This document shows positions 17,920-26,293 of a DNA stretch of 64,000 nucleotides, in pieces. The notes under the pieces were generated by a model. The model ran no database searches, was not told where the DNA came from, and saw only the letters and a program-made list of their open reading frames with translations. The DNA is from Pseudomonas capeferrum (GTDB lineage: Bacteria; Pseudomonadota; Gammaproteobacteria; Pseudomonadales; Pseudomonadaceae), in contig NZ_JAAMQM010000016.1 of the NCBI RefSeq assembly GCF_013523055.1, positions 62,001-126,000 on the forward strand, given 5' to 3'. Positions within the stretch are counted from its first letter, which is position 1; every line of letters begins with the position of its first letter. Made by a program: the position numbers and the translations under genes.

Positions 17920-19015
17920 ATGGAAATCAACCCGATCCTGAACACCATCAAGGACCTGACCGAGCGTTCCGAGTCTATTCGGGGGTATCTTTGACTACGA
18001 TCAAAAGTCTGACCGCCTGATCGAAGTCAACCGCGAACTCGAAGACCCGAACGTCTGGAACAAGCCCGAATATGCTCAGGAGCTGGGCCGCGAGCGCGCC
18101 GCGCTGGCGCAGATCGTCGAGACCCTGGACAAAATGTCCGGCGGCCTGGGTGACTGCCGCGACCTGCTGGACATGGCCGTCGAGGAAAACGACGAAAATG
18201 CCGTGGGCGACGTGGTCGAGGAGCTGGCGAGCCTGGAGCAGGACCTTGCCAAGCTCGAGTTCCGTCGCATGTTCAGCGGCGAGATGGACATGAACAACGC
18301 CTACCTGGATATCCAGGCCGGCTCCGGCGGCACCGAGGCTCAGGACTGGGCCAACATCCTCCTGCGCATGTACCTGCGCTGGGCTGCCAAGCGTGGCTTC
18401 GATGCCACCATCATGGAACTGTCCGAAGGCGAAGTCGCCGGCATCAAGGGCGCTACCGTGCATATCAAGGGCGAGTACGCCTTCGGCTGGCTGCGCACCG
18501 AGATCGGCGTGCACCGCCTGGTGCGCAAGAGTCCGTTCGACTCCGGAGCCCGTCGCCACACCTCGTTCTCGGCGGTGTTCGTGTCGCCCGAGATCGACGA
18601 CAAGGTGGAGATCGAGATCAACCCGTCGGACCTGCGTATCGATACCTACCGTTCCTCCGGCGCGGGCGGCCAGCACGTCAACACCACCGACTCGGCGGTA
18701 CGTATCACCCACGTGCCGACCAACACCGTGGTCAGCTGCCAGAACGAACGTTCCCAGCACGCCAACAAGGACACCGCCATGAAAATGCTGCGGGCCAAGT
18801 TGTACGAGCAGGAGATGCAGAAGCGCAACGCGGCGTCCCAGGCCCTGGAAGACAGCAAGTCCGACATCGGCTGGGGGCACCAGATCCGCTCCTACGTCCT
18901 CGATGCCTCGCGGATCAAGGACCTGCGCACCGGTATCGAGCGCAGCGACTGCGACAAGGTGCTTGACGGCGACCTGGACGAATACCTCGAAGCCAGCCTC
19001 AAACAGGGGCTCTGA
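17920..19015 (+). CDS. prfB: Peptide chain release factor 2, with programmed +1 frameshift
   Basis: Release factor 2 recognises UGA and UAA and releases the finished peptide. The frame opens at ATG 17920 and meets an in-frame TGA at 17992-17994 after 24 codons. A +1 shift on CTT TGA C continues in the frame ending at 19015 (joined segments 17920-17991 and 17993-19015), giving 364 residues, the usual RF2 length. The stop-recognition tripeptide SPF (KSPFDSGARRHTSF) and the catalytic GGQ (SSGAGGQHVNTT) are present. Expression is autoregulated: low RF2 slows termination at the TGA and favours the shift. lysS follows, as is common in proteobacteria. Confidence 0.97.
17980..17995 (+). promoter_or_regulatory. 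RF2 programmed frameshift site
   Basis: CGGGGGTATCTTTGAC: a Shine-Dalgarno-like GGGGG, three bases, then the slippery CTT TGA C. This is the canonical arrangement of the RF2 autoregulatory site. Confidence 0.97.
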
Positions 19016-19035
19016 GCCTTCCAAGCTGCTACAAG

Positions 19036-19057
19036 GCCCCCGCCTGCGGGCGGGGGC
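19036..19057 (+). terminator. GC-rich hairpin between prfB and lysS
   Basis: GCCCCCGC (19036-19043) pairs with GCGGGGGC (19050-19057). No T tract follows, so it may attenuate transcription or stabilise the prfB 3' end rather than fully terminate. Confidence 0.35.
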
Positions 19058-19086
19058 AACGAACCCGTGATGGAATGAATGACGAC

Positions 19087-20589
19087 ATGAGCGATCTCAA
19101 ACTCGACCCGCAAGACCTGCAACAGGAAGAAAACGCCCTGATCGCCCTGCGCAAGGAAAAACTTGCCGTCGAACGCGCCAAGGGCCAGGCCTTCCCCAAT
19201 GACTTCCGCCGCGACAGCTACTGCGACGACCTGCAGAAGCAGTACGCCGACAAGACCAAGGAAGAACTGGAAGCTGCAGCGATCCCGGTCAAGGTTGGCG
19301 GCCGCATCATGCTCAACCGTGGCTCGTTCATGGTCATCCAGGACATGACCGGGCGCATCCAGGTCTATGTCAACCGCAAGACCCTGCCCGAAGAGACCCT
19401 GGCAGCCGTCAAGACCTGGGACCTGGGCGACATCATTGCCGCGCAAGGCACGCTGGCGCGTTCCGGCAAGGGCGACCTCTACGTCGAGATGACCTCGGTG
19501 CGCCTGCTGACCAAGTCGCTGCGCCCGCTGCCGGACAAGCACCATGGCCTGACCGACACCGAGCAGCGCTACCGCCAGCGCTATGTCGACCTCATGGTCA
19601 ATGAAGAAACCCGTCACACCTTCCGCGTGCGCTCGCAGGTGATCTCGCACATCCGCAGCTTCCTGGCCAAGCGCGACTTCCTCGAAGTCGAGACGCCGAT
19701 GCTGCAGACCATTCCAGGCGGCGCGGCGGCCAAGCCGTTCGAGACCCACCACAACGCCCTCGATATGCCGATGTTCCTGCGTATCGCGCCGGAGCTGTAT
19801 CTCAAGCGGCTGGTGGTCGGCGGGTTCGAGAAGGTTTTCGAGATCAACCGCAACTTCCGCAACGAAGGCGTCTCGACCCGGCATAACCCCGAGTTCACCA
19901 TGCTCGAGTTCTACCAGGCGTATGCCGACTACACCGACAACATGGACCTCACCGAAGAGCTGTTCCGCGAACTCGCGCAGCTGGTGCTGGGCAGCACCGA
20001 CGTGCCGTACGGCGACAAGGTGTTCCACTTCGGCGAGCCGTTCGTGCGTCTTTCGGTGTTCGACTCGATCCTCAAGTACAACCCCGAGCTGACCGCCGCA
20101 GATCTGCAGGACGTCGACAAGGCCCGTGCGATCGCCAAGAAAGCCGGCGCCAAGGTCCTGGGTCATGAAGGTCTGGGCAAGCTGCAGGTGATGATCTTCG
20201 AGGAGCTGGTAGAGCACAAGCTGGAGCAGCCGCATTTCATCACCGAATACCCGTTCGAAGTGTCCCCGCTGGCGCGTCGCAACGACGAAAACCCGGCAGT
20301 GACCGATCGCTTCGAACTGTTCATCGGTGGTCGCGAAATCGCCAACGCCTATTCCGAGCTCAACGACGCCGAAGACCAGGCCGAGCGTTTCCTGGCCCAG
20401 GTGGCCGAGAAGGACGCCGGCGACGATGAAGCCATGCACTACGATGCCGACTTCGTTCGCGCCCTGGAATACGGCATGCCGCCGACAGCCGGCGAAGGTA
20501 TCGGCATCGACCGTCTGGTAATGCTGCTGACCAACTCGCCATCGATTCGTGATGTGATCCTGTTCCCGCACATGCGACCACAGGCCTGA
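19087..20589 (+). CDS. lysS: Lysyl-tRNA synthetase (class II)
   Basis: A 500-residue class II synthetase that charges tRNA-Lys. It has an N-terminal OB-fold anticodon domain (about 60-170, VGGRIMLNRGSFMVIQDMTG) and a catalytic domain with motif 2 FRNEGVSTRHNPEFTMLE and motif 3 GEGIGIDRLVMLL. The start at 19087 (MSDLKLDPQ) fits the family; an in-frame ATG at 19075 would add four residues. The gene follows prfB by 71 bases across a GC hairpin. Confidence 0.96.
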   Translation: MSDLKLDPQDLQQEENALIALRKEKLAVERAKGQAFPNDFRRDSYCDDLQKQYADKTKEELEAAAIPVKVGGRIMLNRGSFMVIQDMTGRIQVYVNRKTLPEETLAAVKTWDLGDIIAAQGTLARSGKGDLYVEMTSVRLLTKSLRPLPDKHHGLTDTEQRYRQRYVDLMVNEETRHTFRVRSQVISHIRSFLAKRDFLEVETPMLQTIPGGAAAKPFETHHNALDMPMFLRIAPELYLKRLVVGGFEKVFEINRNFRNEGVSTRHNPEFTMLEFYQAYADYTDNMDLTEELFRELAQLVLGSTDVPYGDKVFHFGEPFVRLSVFDSILKYNPELTAADLQDVDKARAIAKKAGAKVLGHEGLGKLQVMIFEELVEHKLEQPHFITEYPFEVSPLARRNDENPAVTDRFELFIGGREIANAYSELNDAEDQAERFLAQVAEKDAGDDEAMHYDADFVRALEYGMPPTAGEGIGIDRLVMLLTNSPSIRDVILFPHMRPQA

Positions 20590-20613
20590 GCATCCTGACC
20601 AAACCGCTTTTAG

Positions 20614-20686
20614 GGGTAATACCAGTCAGTCAAGGAACACATTCTAGTTTTTGAGCGCTGAAGCTTGGCGCTCTTCTGCTGGATCT
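20614..20686. repeat. Leader segment of an extended REP repeat, copy 1
   Basis: This stretch (about GGGGTAATACCAGTCAGTCA to GATCTTC) aligns with 59861-59933, which precedes another REP: CCAGTCAGTCAAGGA against CCGGTTAGTTAAGGA, and GCTGAAGCTTGGC against GCTGAGGCTTGGC. It also contains a GAGCGC-GCGCTC hairpin (20654-20674) that might weakly terminate lysS. Confidence 0.6.
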
Positions 20687-20794
20687 TCTGTGAAGCTAAG
20701 GGCCTCGTCGCGGGTCAAGCCCGCTCGCCACCGGGATATGCGCTTACCGGTGGCGAGCGGGCTTGACCCGCGACGAGGCCCTTAGCTTCACAGA
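20687..20794. repeat. Perfect inverted repeat with 48-bp arms (REP pair)
   Basis: Bases 20687-20734 are the exact reverse complement of 20747-20794, with a 12-base spacer. Each arm contains a REP core (GTCGCGGGTCAAGCCCGCTC). It lies between lysS and the TetR gene and could extrude as a cruciform or form a very stable RNA hairpin. The 321-base gap holds no gene. Confidence 0.97.
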
Positions 20795-20910
20795 AAGTTC
20801 GAGAGCTGCCCGGATACGCGTCACCATCTGAGTCGACTGCTCTTCGTTGACTGACTGGCATTGGCCTCCAGGGGCGGCTTTTCTTGTGTGCGACTCCACG
20901 AGGTATCAAC

Positions 20911-21627
20911 GTGACACCTGCAATGGCTCAACAAGGCGCCGCCGGCGTGGCCACCGCCGTCGCTGAAAACGTGCAATACCAGGGACGCAAGACCAGCCGC
21001 CAGGGCAGCGAGCAGCGTCGCCAACAGATCCTCGATGCGGCCATGCGCATCGTCGTGCGCGATGGCGTGCGTGGCGTGCGTCACCGCGCGGTGGCCGCCG
21101 AAGCGGGCGTGCCGCTTTCGGCGACGACCTATTACTTCAAGGATATCGAGGACCTGCTCACCGATACCTTCGCCCAGTACGTCGAGCGAAGCGCTGCCTA
21201 CATGGCCAAGCTCTGGGCCAATACCGAGGTGGTGTTGCGTCACTTGCTGTCCCAGGGCGATGGCAGCGCGCAATGGCGAGCGACCCTGGCCGATGAAGTG
21301 GCGCGCATGACCGCCGACTATGTCATCCGCCAACTGAACAACCGCCGTGACTTCCTCATGGCTGAACAGGCCTTCCGCCAGGAGGCACTGCTATGCCCGC
21401 GCCTGGCCGAGCTGGTCCAGGCGCATGAGCAGATTCTCCTGCACGGCGCGCGACAGATGCTCCAGGTCGTCGGCTCGCGCCAGCCCGAGCAGGACGCGCT
21501 GGTGTTGACGGCCATCATCGAGCAGATGGAATATCAGGGCCTGCTCAGCGACGCGCATGCGCAAGCCGATGGGCAGATGCTCGCTATCCTTACCCGTTAC
21601 CTGCACCTGGTGCTGGCATCGGCATGA
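20911..21627 (+). CDS. TetR family transcriptional regulator
   Basis: A 238-residue TetR-type repressor. After a roughly 30-residue N-terminal extension comes the HTH region (QILDAAMRIVVRDGVRGVRH, then AVAAEAGVPLSATTYYFKDI). The C-terminal domain carries no recognisable ligand signature. The GTG at 20911 is chosen because GAGG lies about seven bases upstream; ATG 20923 is an alternative without a good site. The downstream lipoprotein gene starts 29 bases after the stop, so the regulator may control the 21.6-24.7 kb gene group, but I see no proven operator. Confidence 0.85.
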   Translation: MTPAMAQQGAAGVATAVAENVQYQGRKTSRQGSEQRRQQILDAAMRIVVRDGVRGVRHRAVAAEAGVPLSATTYYFKDIEDLLTDTFAQYVERSAAYMAKLWANTEVVLRHLLSQGDGSAQWRATLADEVARMTADYVIRQLNNRRDFLMAEQAFRQEALLCPRLAELVQAHEQILLHGARQMLQVVGSRQPEQDALVLTAIIEQMEYQGLLSDAHAQADGQMLAILTRYLHLVLASA

Positions 21628-21656
21628 GGCGCGACTGACCTTCCAAGGAGAATCGG

Positions 21657-22202
21657 ATGAAAGCCTGGCGTGTGCTGTTGACCTTGTCATTCCTGCTGCT
21701 GGGCGGTTGTCTGGTGACCTTCGACGAGCCATTGCCGAGCAACCAGCAGGCGCCACGGACGCTGCTCGGGCAGTGGAGCAGCAAGGACGCCTGGGGCGAA
21801 CCATTGAAGCTCTCGATCACCCGCGCCGGCGGCGATACCTACAAGGCGGTCGCCCGGGGCAAGGGCAAGGCGCCCGAGGAGTACGTCTTCAGCGTATCGC
21901 GTCATGGCAACCGCTGGTATCTGTCGGCCGGGGTCCCAAAGCGTCTGGGCGGGCACTTCCTGATCGGCGGTTTCGAAGTGCTCGACGGCAGGGAGCTGGT
22001 GCTCTACACCCTCGACATCGAGCAGGTCCGGCAGGCGGTGAAGCAGAAAGAACTGGCCGGGCATGCAACAGAGGTATCCGAAGATCATGGCCAGGGCGTG
22101 CTCATCGACAGTCCGTCCGAACGCGTCCTGGCTTACCTGGACGACCCGGCCAATTCCGACCTGTTCATCGAAGTGGCGCGTTTTCAGCGTACCGGCAAGT
22201 GA
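21657..22202 (+). CDS. Putative lipoprotein of unknown function
   Basis: A 181-residue protein with a lipoprotein signal (LLTLSFLLLGGC, lipidated Cys18). The mature part contains GQWSSKDAWGEPLKL and several beta-rich stretches, suggesting a small beta-barrel or lipocalin-like fold; this is inference. AAGGAG precedes the ATG. It follows the TetR gene and precedes the QEGLA protein by 24 bases, so these are probably one operon. I do not recognise a specific function. Confidence 0.75.
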   Translation: MKAWRVLLTLSFLLLGGCLVTFDEPLPSNQQAPRTLLGQWSSKDAWGEPLKLSITRAGGDTYKAVARGKGKAPEEYVFSVSRHGNRWYLSAGVPKRLGGHFLIGGFEVLDGRELVLYTLDIEQVRQAVKQKELAGHATEVSEDHGQGVLIDSPSERVLAYLDDPANSDLFIEVARFQRTGK

Positions 22203-22226
22203 GTGTTCTGACTCAAGGAGTGTGGG

Positions 22227-23504
22227 GTGGACGAGTACCAGCAGACGATACGCGCGCTGTCCGATCGGATTGTCGCGGCGCAGACGCCGATTCGCGTGCT
22301 CGATGCGGTGAAGTGGGACGATGGCATCCGTCAGGGGTTTCTTGACGCGCGCGGCAAGCAGATGCCAGCGGTCGACCGGGCCTATTATCAGGCGCGACCG
22401 CTGGGTTTCGACTCCGCCGCGGTGAAGTCCGAATTCCAGAGCATCGAGCGCGATATCACCCGCCAGCTCGGCCAGTTCAATCCGGTGGGGCAGATCATGC
22501 GGCGCATGTGCAAGGAGTACCGCATGGTGGTGCGCATGCTCGAGGCGCGCGGCACCGAGGATTTCGGCCTGATCTCCCAGGAGCTCTATGGCGCGGCATC
22601 CGACGCGTTCCATGCCGGCGACCCGACCCTGGCCGATCTGGGCCTGATGCTGTCGGACTACCTGAACAACATCGATGGGCGCGGCGACCTCAAGGATGAG
22701 CCCAAGAACCTTACCGCCAAGGAGACGGTCGAGATCCTGCAACGCCGTCTCAACAAGGTATTCGGTGAAGCGGAAGGCACCATCCGAGTATTCGAATCCG
22801 ACGGCATCGTTGCCGACGCCGCAGCGGGCGCCGACTACATCAAGGTGCGCGCCGACGCGGTGTTCAACAATCGTGACGTACGCGCGCTGGAAGTCCATGA
22901 GGGGCTGGTGCATGTCGGCACCACATTGAACGGGCTGAACCAGCCCATCTGCACCTTCCTCGCCAAGGGCCCGCCCTCGTCGACAGTGACACAGGAGGGC
23001 CTGGCCATCCTGATGGAAGTCATCGCATTCGCCTCCTACCCCAGCCGCCTGCGCAAGCTCACCAACCGCACACGCGCCATTCATATGGTCGAGGAGGGCG
23101 CGGATTTCATGCAGGTCTACGAGTTCTTCCGAGGTCAGGGCTTCGAGATGGCGGAGAGCTATGGCAATGCCAGCCGGGTGTTCCGCGGCTCGGTGCCCGA
23201 CGGCCTGCCGTTCACCAAGGATCTGTCCTACCTCAAGGGCTTCATCATGATCTACAACTACATCCAGTTGGCGGTCAAGAAAGGCAAGCTCGAACAGATC
23301 CCCTTGCTGTTCTGCGGCAAGACCACTCTGGAAGACATGCGTACCCTGCGCCAATTGGTCGATGAAGGCCTGGTCGAACCGCCCAAGTACCTGCCCGAGC
23401 AGTTCCGCGATCTCAATGCGCTGTCCGCCTGGATGTGTTTCTCCAACTTCCTCAACCACCTGAGCCTGGATCGCATTGAAGCCGACTACGCGAATATTCT
23501 CTGA
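22227..23504 (+). CDS. QEGLA-motif protein (TIGR02421/DUF1704 family)
   Basis: A 425-residue member of the family annotated as flavohemoglobin-expression-modulating QEGLA-motif proteins. The motif is visible in VTQEGLAILMEV, preceded by EVHEGLVHVGTT, whose HEG/EGL pattern resembles a metallopeptidase-like site; biochemical function is not established. The GTG start at 22227 has AAGGAG six bases upstream. It is embedded in a compact plus-strand cluster and its 3' end overlaps the hydrolase gene. Confidence 0.82.
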   Translation: MDEYQQTIRALSDRIVAAQTPIRVLDAVKWDDGIRQGFLDARGKQMPAVDRAYYQARPLGFDSAAVKSEFQSIERDITRQLGQFNPVGQIMRRMCKEYRMVVRMLEARGTEDFGLISQELYGAASDAFHAGDPTLADLGLMLSDYLNNIDGRGDLKDEPKNLTAKETVEILQRRLNKVFGEAEGTIRVFESDGIVADAAAGADYIKVRADAVFNNRDVRALEVHEGLVHVGTTLNGLNQPICTFLAKGPPSSTVTQEGLAILMEVIAFASYPSRLRKLTNRTRAIHMVEEGADFMQVYEFFRGQGFEMAESYGNASRVFRGSVPDGLPFTKDLSYLKGFIMIYNYIQLAVKKGKLEQIPLLFCGKTTLEDMRTLRQLVDEGLVEPPKYLPEQFRDLNALSAWMCFSNFLNHLSLDRIEADYANIL

Positions 23505-24399
23505 AACTTCCCGCAACGTCGTCCTTGCCCTGGCGCTGCTGGGGCTTGGCGGATGCAGCAGCCTGCTGTTCTACCCCGAGCCTGGCCAGCCGTTCACGCC
23601 CGCGCGAGCCCAACTGGACTACCGCGACCTGACCCTCACGGCGAGCGACGGGACGCGCCTGCACGCCTGGTGGCTGCCTGCCAAGGCGGGCGTGCCGATC
23701 AAGGGGACCGTGCTGCACCTGCATGGCAACGGCGGCAACATGGCCTGGCACCTGGGCGCCAGCTACTGGCTGCCGGAGCAGGGCTACCAGGTGTTGATGA
23801 TCGATTACCGCGGCTACGGCCTGTCCCAGGGCAAACCGAGCCTGCCGGCGATCTATCAGGACATCGGCGCGGCGATGGCGTGGCTGGCCAGCGCGCCGGA
23901 GGTCAAGGGCAAGCCGTTGGTGCTGCTGGGGCAGAGCCTTGGCGGTGCGATGGCGATCCATTACCTGGCGGCGCATCCCGAGCAACGCCAGCGCTTCCAG
24001 GCGCTGGTGTTCGACGGCGTGCCGGCCAGCTACCGCGGCGTCGGACGTTTCGCCCTCGGTACTTCCTGGCTGACATGGCCGCTGCAGGTGCCGCTGTCCT
24101 GGGTGGTACCTGACGGCGACAGCGCAATCCGCTCGGTCGAACGTGTGGAGAGTCCGCCGAAGCTGTTCTTCCACAGTATCGACGACCCGATCGTCCCGTT
24201 GCAGAACGGCATCAGCCTGTACCAGCACGCCCCGCCGCCCCGGGTATTGCAACTGACCCGTGGTGGTCACGTGCAGACGTTCGCCGACCCGACCTGGCGT
24301 GAGGTGATGATGCGTTTCCTCGATGATCCGTCGCATTTCAACGGTCTGCGCCGGTTGGCCGAAGTGCCCAATTACCCTGACGAGAAAAACAAGCAATGA
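23476..24399 (+). CDS. Alpha/beta hydrolase lipoprotein
   Basis: A 307-residue serine hydrolase-fold protein. The N-terminus has a lipobox (LALLGLGGCSS, Cys27), so it is probably membrane-anchored. Catalytic elements are HLHGNGGN (oxyanion region), GQSLGGAMA (nucleophile Ser), SIDDPIVP (Asp) and RGGHVQTF (His). The only credible start is TTG at 23476, inside the preceding gene, giving a 29-base overlap; no ATG or GTG occurs before the signal peptide. The substrate is unknown. Family relatives include BEM46/YfhR-type hydrolases. Confidence 0.85.
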   Translation: MKPTTRIFSETSRNVVLALALLGLGGCSSLLFYPEPGQPFTPARAQLDYRDLTLTASDGTRLHAWWLPAKAGVPIKGTVLHLHGNGGNMAWHLGASYWLPEQGYQVLMIDYRGYGLSQGKPSLPAIYQDIGAAMAWLASAPEVKGKPLVLLGQSLGGAMAIHYLAAHPEQRQRFQALVFDGVPASYRGVGRFALGTSWLTWPLQVPLSWVVPDGDSAIRSVERVESPPKLFFHSIDDPIVPLQNGISLYQHAPPPRVLQLTRGGHVQTFADPTWREVMMRFLDDPSHFNGLRRLAEVPNYPDEKNKQ

Positions 24400-24710
24400 C
24401 AGAAGAACGCAACGCCGTCCCGTTGATCCTGACCGGTATCGCGAGCGTCATCGTGACGGTGGGAGCGCTTTGGTACTACGGCTACCTGCACTTCGCCAAG
24501 CCGGAAGACGCCTTGCTGCTGTCGGACTTCACCATGCTCAAGACCGTTCCGGGCGAAGACTACAAGGTTTCCCTCGATCCGGCTGCGCAAGTGGCGCATT
24601 GCATCGACGGCGTGCTGGTGCTGTTCGACACGCAGCAGAAAGGGCTGACGGGCGTATTGGTGGACAATCGCAAGCGGGCGGTGCGGTGTGCCAGCGATGT
24701 GATGCGGTGA
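24396..24710 (+). CDS. Small single-pass membrane protein, unknown function
   Basis: A 104-residue protein with one N-terminal membrane segment (PLILTGIASVIVTVGALWYY, about 9-28) and a soluble tail with two cysteines (about 68 and 98). It overlaps the hydrolase gene by four bases (ATGA), so it is translated with it. No homologous function is recognised. It ends the 20.9-24.7 kb plus-strand cluster; a REP/minisatellite region follows. Confidence 0.75.
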   Translation: MTEERNAVPLILTGIASVIVTVGALWYYGYLHFAKPEDALLLSDFTMLKTVPGEDYKVSLDPAAQVAHCIDGVLVLFDTQQKGLTGVLVDNRKRAVRCASDVMR

Positions 24711-24859
24711 ACGCCTGGGTTTCGTCACTGGATAGGGCATCTCATGATGCATGCTGCTGGGGCTTTAGCAGTCTTGAGTTCGAAGAAAGAGCCTTCGACT
24801 TTCGAACGTCATGTCTTTGCTTTTCTCTCTCAAGCCTTCTTTTGAAGCTTATGGCCTCT

Positions 24860-25243
24860 CGCGGGACAAGCCCGCTCACCACCGGGACTGTGTTTTTCCT
24901 ATAGCCCTCCCAGCGGGACTGTTTTTCCTATAGCCCTCCCAGTGGGACTGTGTTTTTCCTATAGCCCTCCCAGCGGGACTGTTTTTCCTATAGCCCTCCC
25001 AGCGGGACTGTTTTTCCTATAGCCCTCCCAGTGGGACTGTGTTTTTCCTATAGCCCTCCCAGCGGGACTGTGTTTTTCCTATAGCCCTCCCAGCGGGACT
25101 GTGTTTTTCCTATAGCCCTCCCACCGGGATTGTGTTTTTCCTATACCCCTACCCAGCGGGATTGTGTTTTTTGCTATACCCCTGCCCAGCGGGACTATAT
25201 TTTTCCTACACTGCTCACTGGTGGTGAGCGGGCTTGTCCCGCG
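24860..25243. repeat. Minisatellite (29/31-bp units) between two inverted REP arms
   Basis: Ten full units plus a decayed eleventh, beginning at 24884, of the type GGGACTGT(GT)TTTTCCT followed by ATAGCCCTCCCAG. Units are 29 or 31 bases, differing by one GT; the last three carry point changes. The array is enclosed by REP arms: 24860-24883 is the exact reverse complement of 25220-25243. The remaining gap to 25454 holds a REP-like GCGGCGCTCGATCTCAAG tail and the ompA-type terminator. No gene is credible here. Confidence 0.95.
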
Positions 25244-25332
25244 ATGCGCCGCACAAGCGGCGCTCGATCTCAAGGCCGCTGAAGAAACTGTCAGCATGCG
25301 CGAACCGTCGGCAGCCCAGTCCAACTCATCCA

Positions 25333-25387
25333 GCCAAAAAAATTGCCCTTCTGACTTCTCCACATAAAGGGGCTGTCAGAAGGGCAA
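25333..25387 (-). terminator. Terminator of the OmpA-family gene
   Basis: TTGCCCTTCTGAC (25343-25355) is the exact complement of 25375-25387. On the minus strand the hairpin is followed by a T run (complement of the A run at 25336-25342). Confidence 0.88.
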
Positions 25388-25454
25388 TCAGATGTCGCTG
25401 GCAACAGCGGTGATACCTGGCCTGTCACGAAACCGGCCAGAGGTCATGCATCGC

Positions 25455-26243
25455 TTAGTTGGCCTGGCTCATCGAGCGCGGCTGCACCGGCTGGTTGTCG
25501 TTGGAAATGGTCACTTCCACACGACGGTTCTGGGCGCGGCCGGAGTTGCTGGCGTTGGAGGCGACCGGGTATTCCTTGCCATAGCCTTGGGTGACGATAC
25601 GCGCTGGGTCGACACCGGCACGTACCAGGGCCATGCGCACCGAGGCCGCACGGCGTTCGGACAGGGACTGGTTGTAGTTGGCCGAACCGACGCTGTCGGT
25701 GTAACCCTCGACGATCACCTTGCGCTCAGGGTTTTCCGACAGGAACTGAGCCAGCTTGGCGACATCCGGGTAGGCGCTGCTCTTGAGCTCGGCCTTGTTG
25801 AAGTCGAACAGAACGTCACCAAAGGTCACCAAGGTGCCACGGTCGGTCTGCTTGGCGTTCAGGCTGTCCTGCAGCTTCTTGATCTGGGCATCGCGAGCAT
25901 CCAGGCGAGCCTGGGCACGTTGGGCCGCGGAATTCTTCAGGTTACCCTCGGCAGAACGAAGGGCGATGGTTTGCTTGGCCACTTCGACGCGCTGGTTAGT
26001 CAGGTAGGCCAGCTGGTCGACCTTCTTGTCGTCCTCGCGGTCCATGTAGGCCTTGTCGGCCTTGTTCAACCAATCCTGAGCATCCTTGGTTTCGAGGGCA
26101 GCGATCTTGCTGGCCTGCGGATCGCTCTGCAGGGCCGAGAAATTGGTGCGAGCCGACTCGAGGTTCGGGTTAGGTTGATGCGAGCAAGCTGCGAGGCCGA
26201 CGCTCAGTGCCAGCAGGGCGGGAATCATGACGGAATTGCGCAT
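25455..26243 (-). CDS. OmpA-family peptidoglycan-binding lipoprotein
   Basis: A 262-residue protein: a lipoprotein signal (ALLALSVGLAAC, Cys near 20), a helical DUF4398-like segment (about 30-125, rich in Ala, Gln and Asp) and a C-terminal OmpA domain with LFDFNKAELKSSA and EGYTDSVGSANYNQSLSERR, the peptidoglycan-binding signature. It probably tethers the outer membrane to the wall. The start at 26243 has AAAGG nine bases upstream; the Met three codons earlier overlaps that site. It lies 50 bases downstream of the DUF4398 gene on the same strand, so the two are probably one unit. Confidence 0.88.
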   Translation of the reverse strand: MRNSVMIPALLALSVGLAACSHQPNPNLESARTNFSALQSDPQASKIAALETKDAQDWLNKADKAYMDREDDKKVDQLAYLTNQRVEVAKQTIALRSAEGNLKNSAAQRAQARLDARDAQIKKLQDSLNAKQTDRGTLVTFGDVLFDFNKAELKSSAYPDVAKLAQFLSENPERKVIVEGYTDSVGSANYNQSLSERRAASVRMALVRAGVDPARIVTQGYGKEYPVASNASNSGRAQNRRVEVTISNDNQPVQPRSMSQAN

Positions 26244-26293
26244 AGTGTTCATCCTTTGATCGATAACGAAAGCAGAGGGCTGGGAAGCGGGCC

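Noticed and set aside
17920..17994. A frameshift mutation making prfB a pseudogene
   Set aside because: The in-frame TGA lies in the conserved CTT TGA C context with an upstream GGGGG, so it is the normal RF2 programmed frameshift.
24860..25243. Possible CRISPR array
   Set aside because: The units are continuous tandem repeats without unique spacers, and no cas genes are nearby.
25079..25363. A minus-strand frame across the minisatellite with repeated RKNTVPLG-type residues
   Set aside because: The repetition reflects the 29/31-bp DNA units. There is no start signal or conserved partner, and the frame ends inside the repeat.
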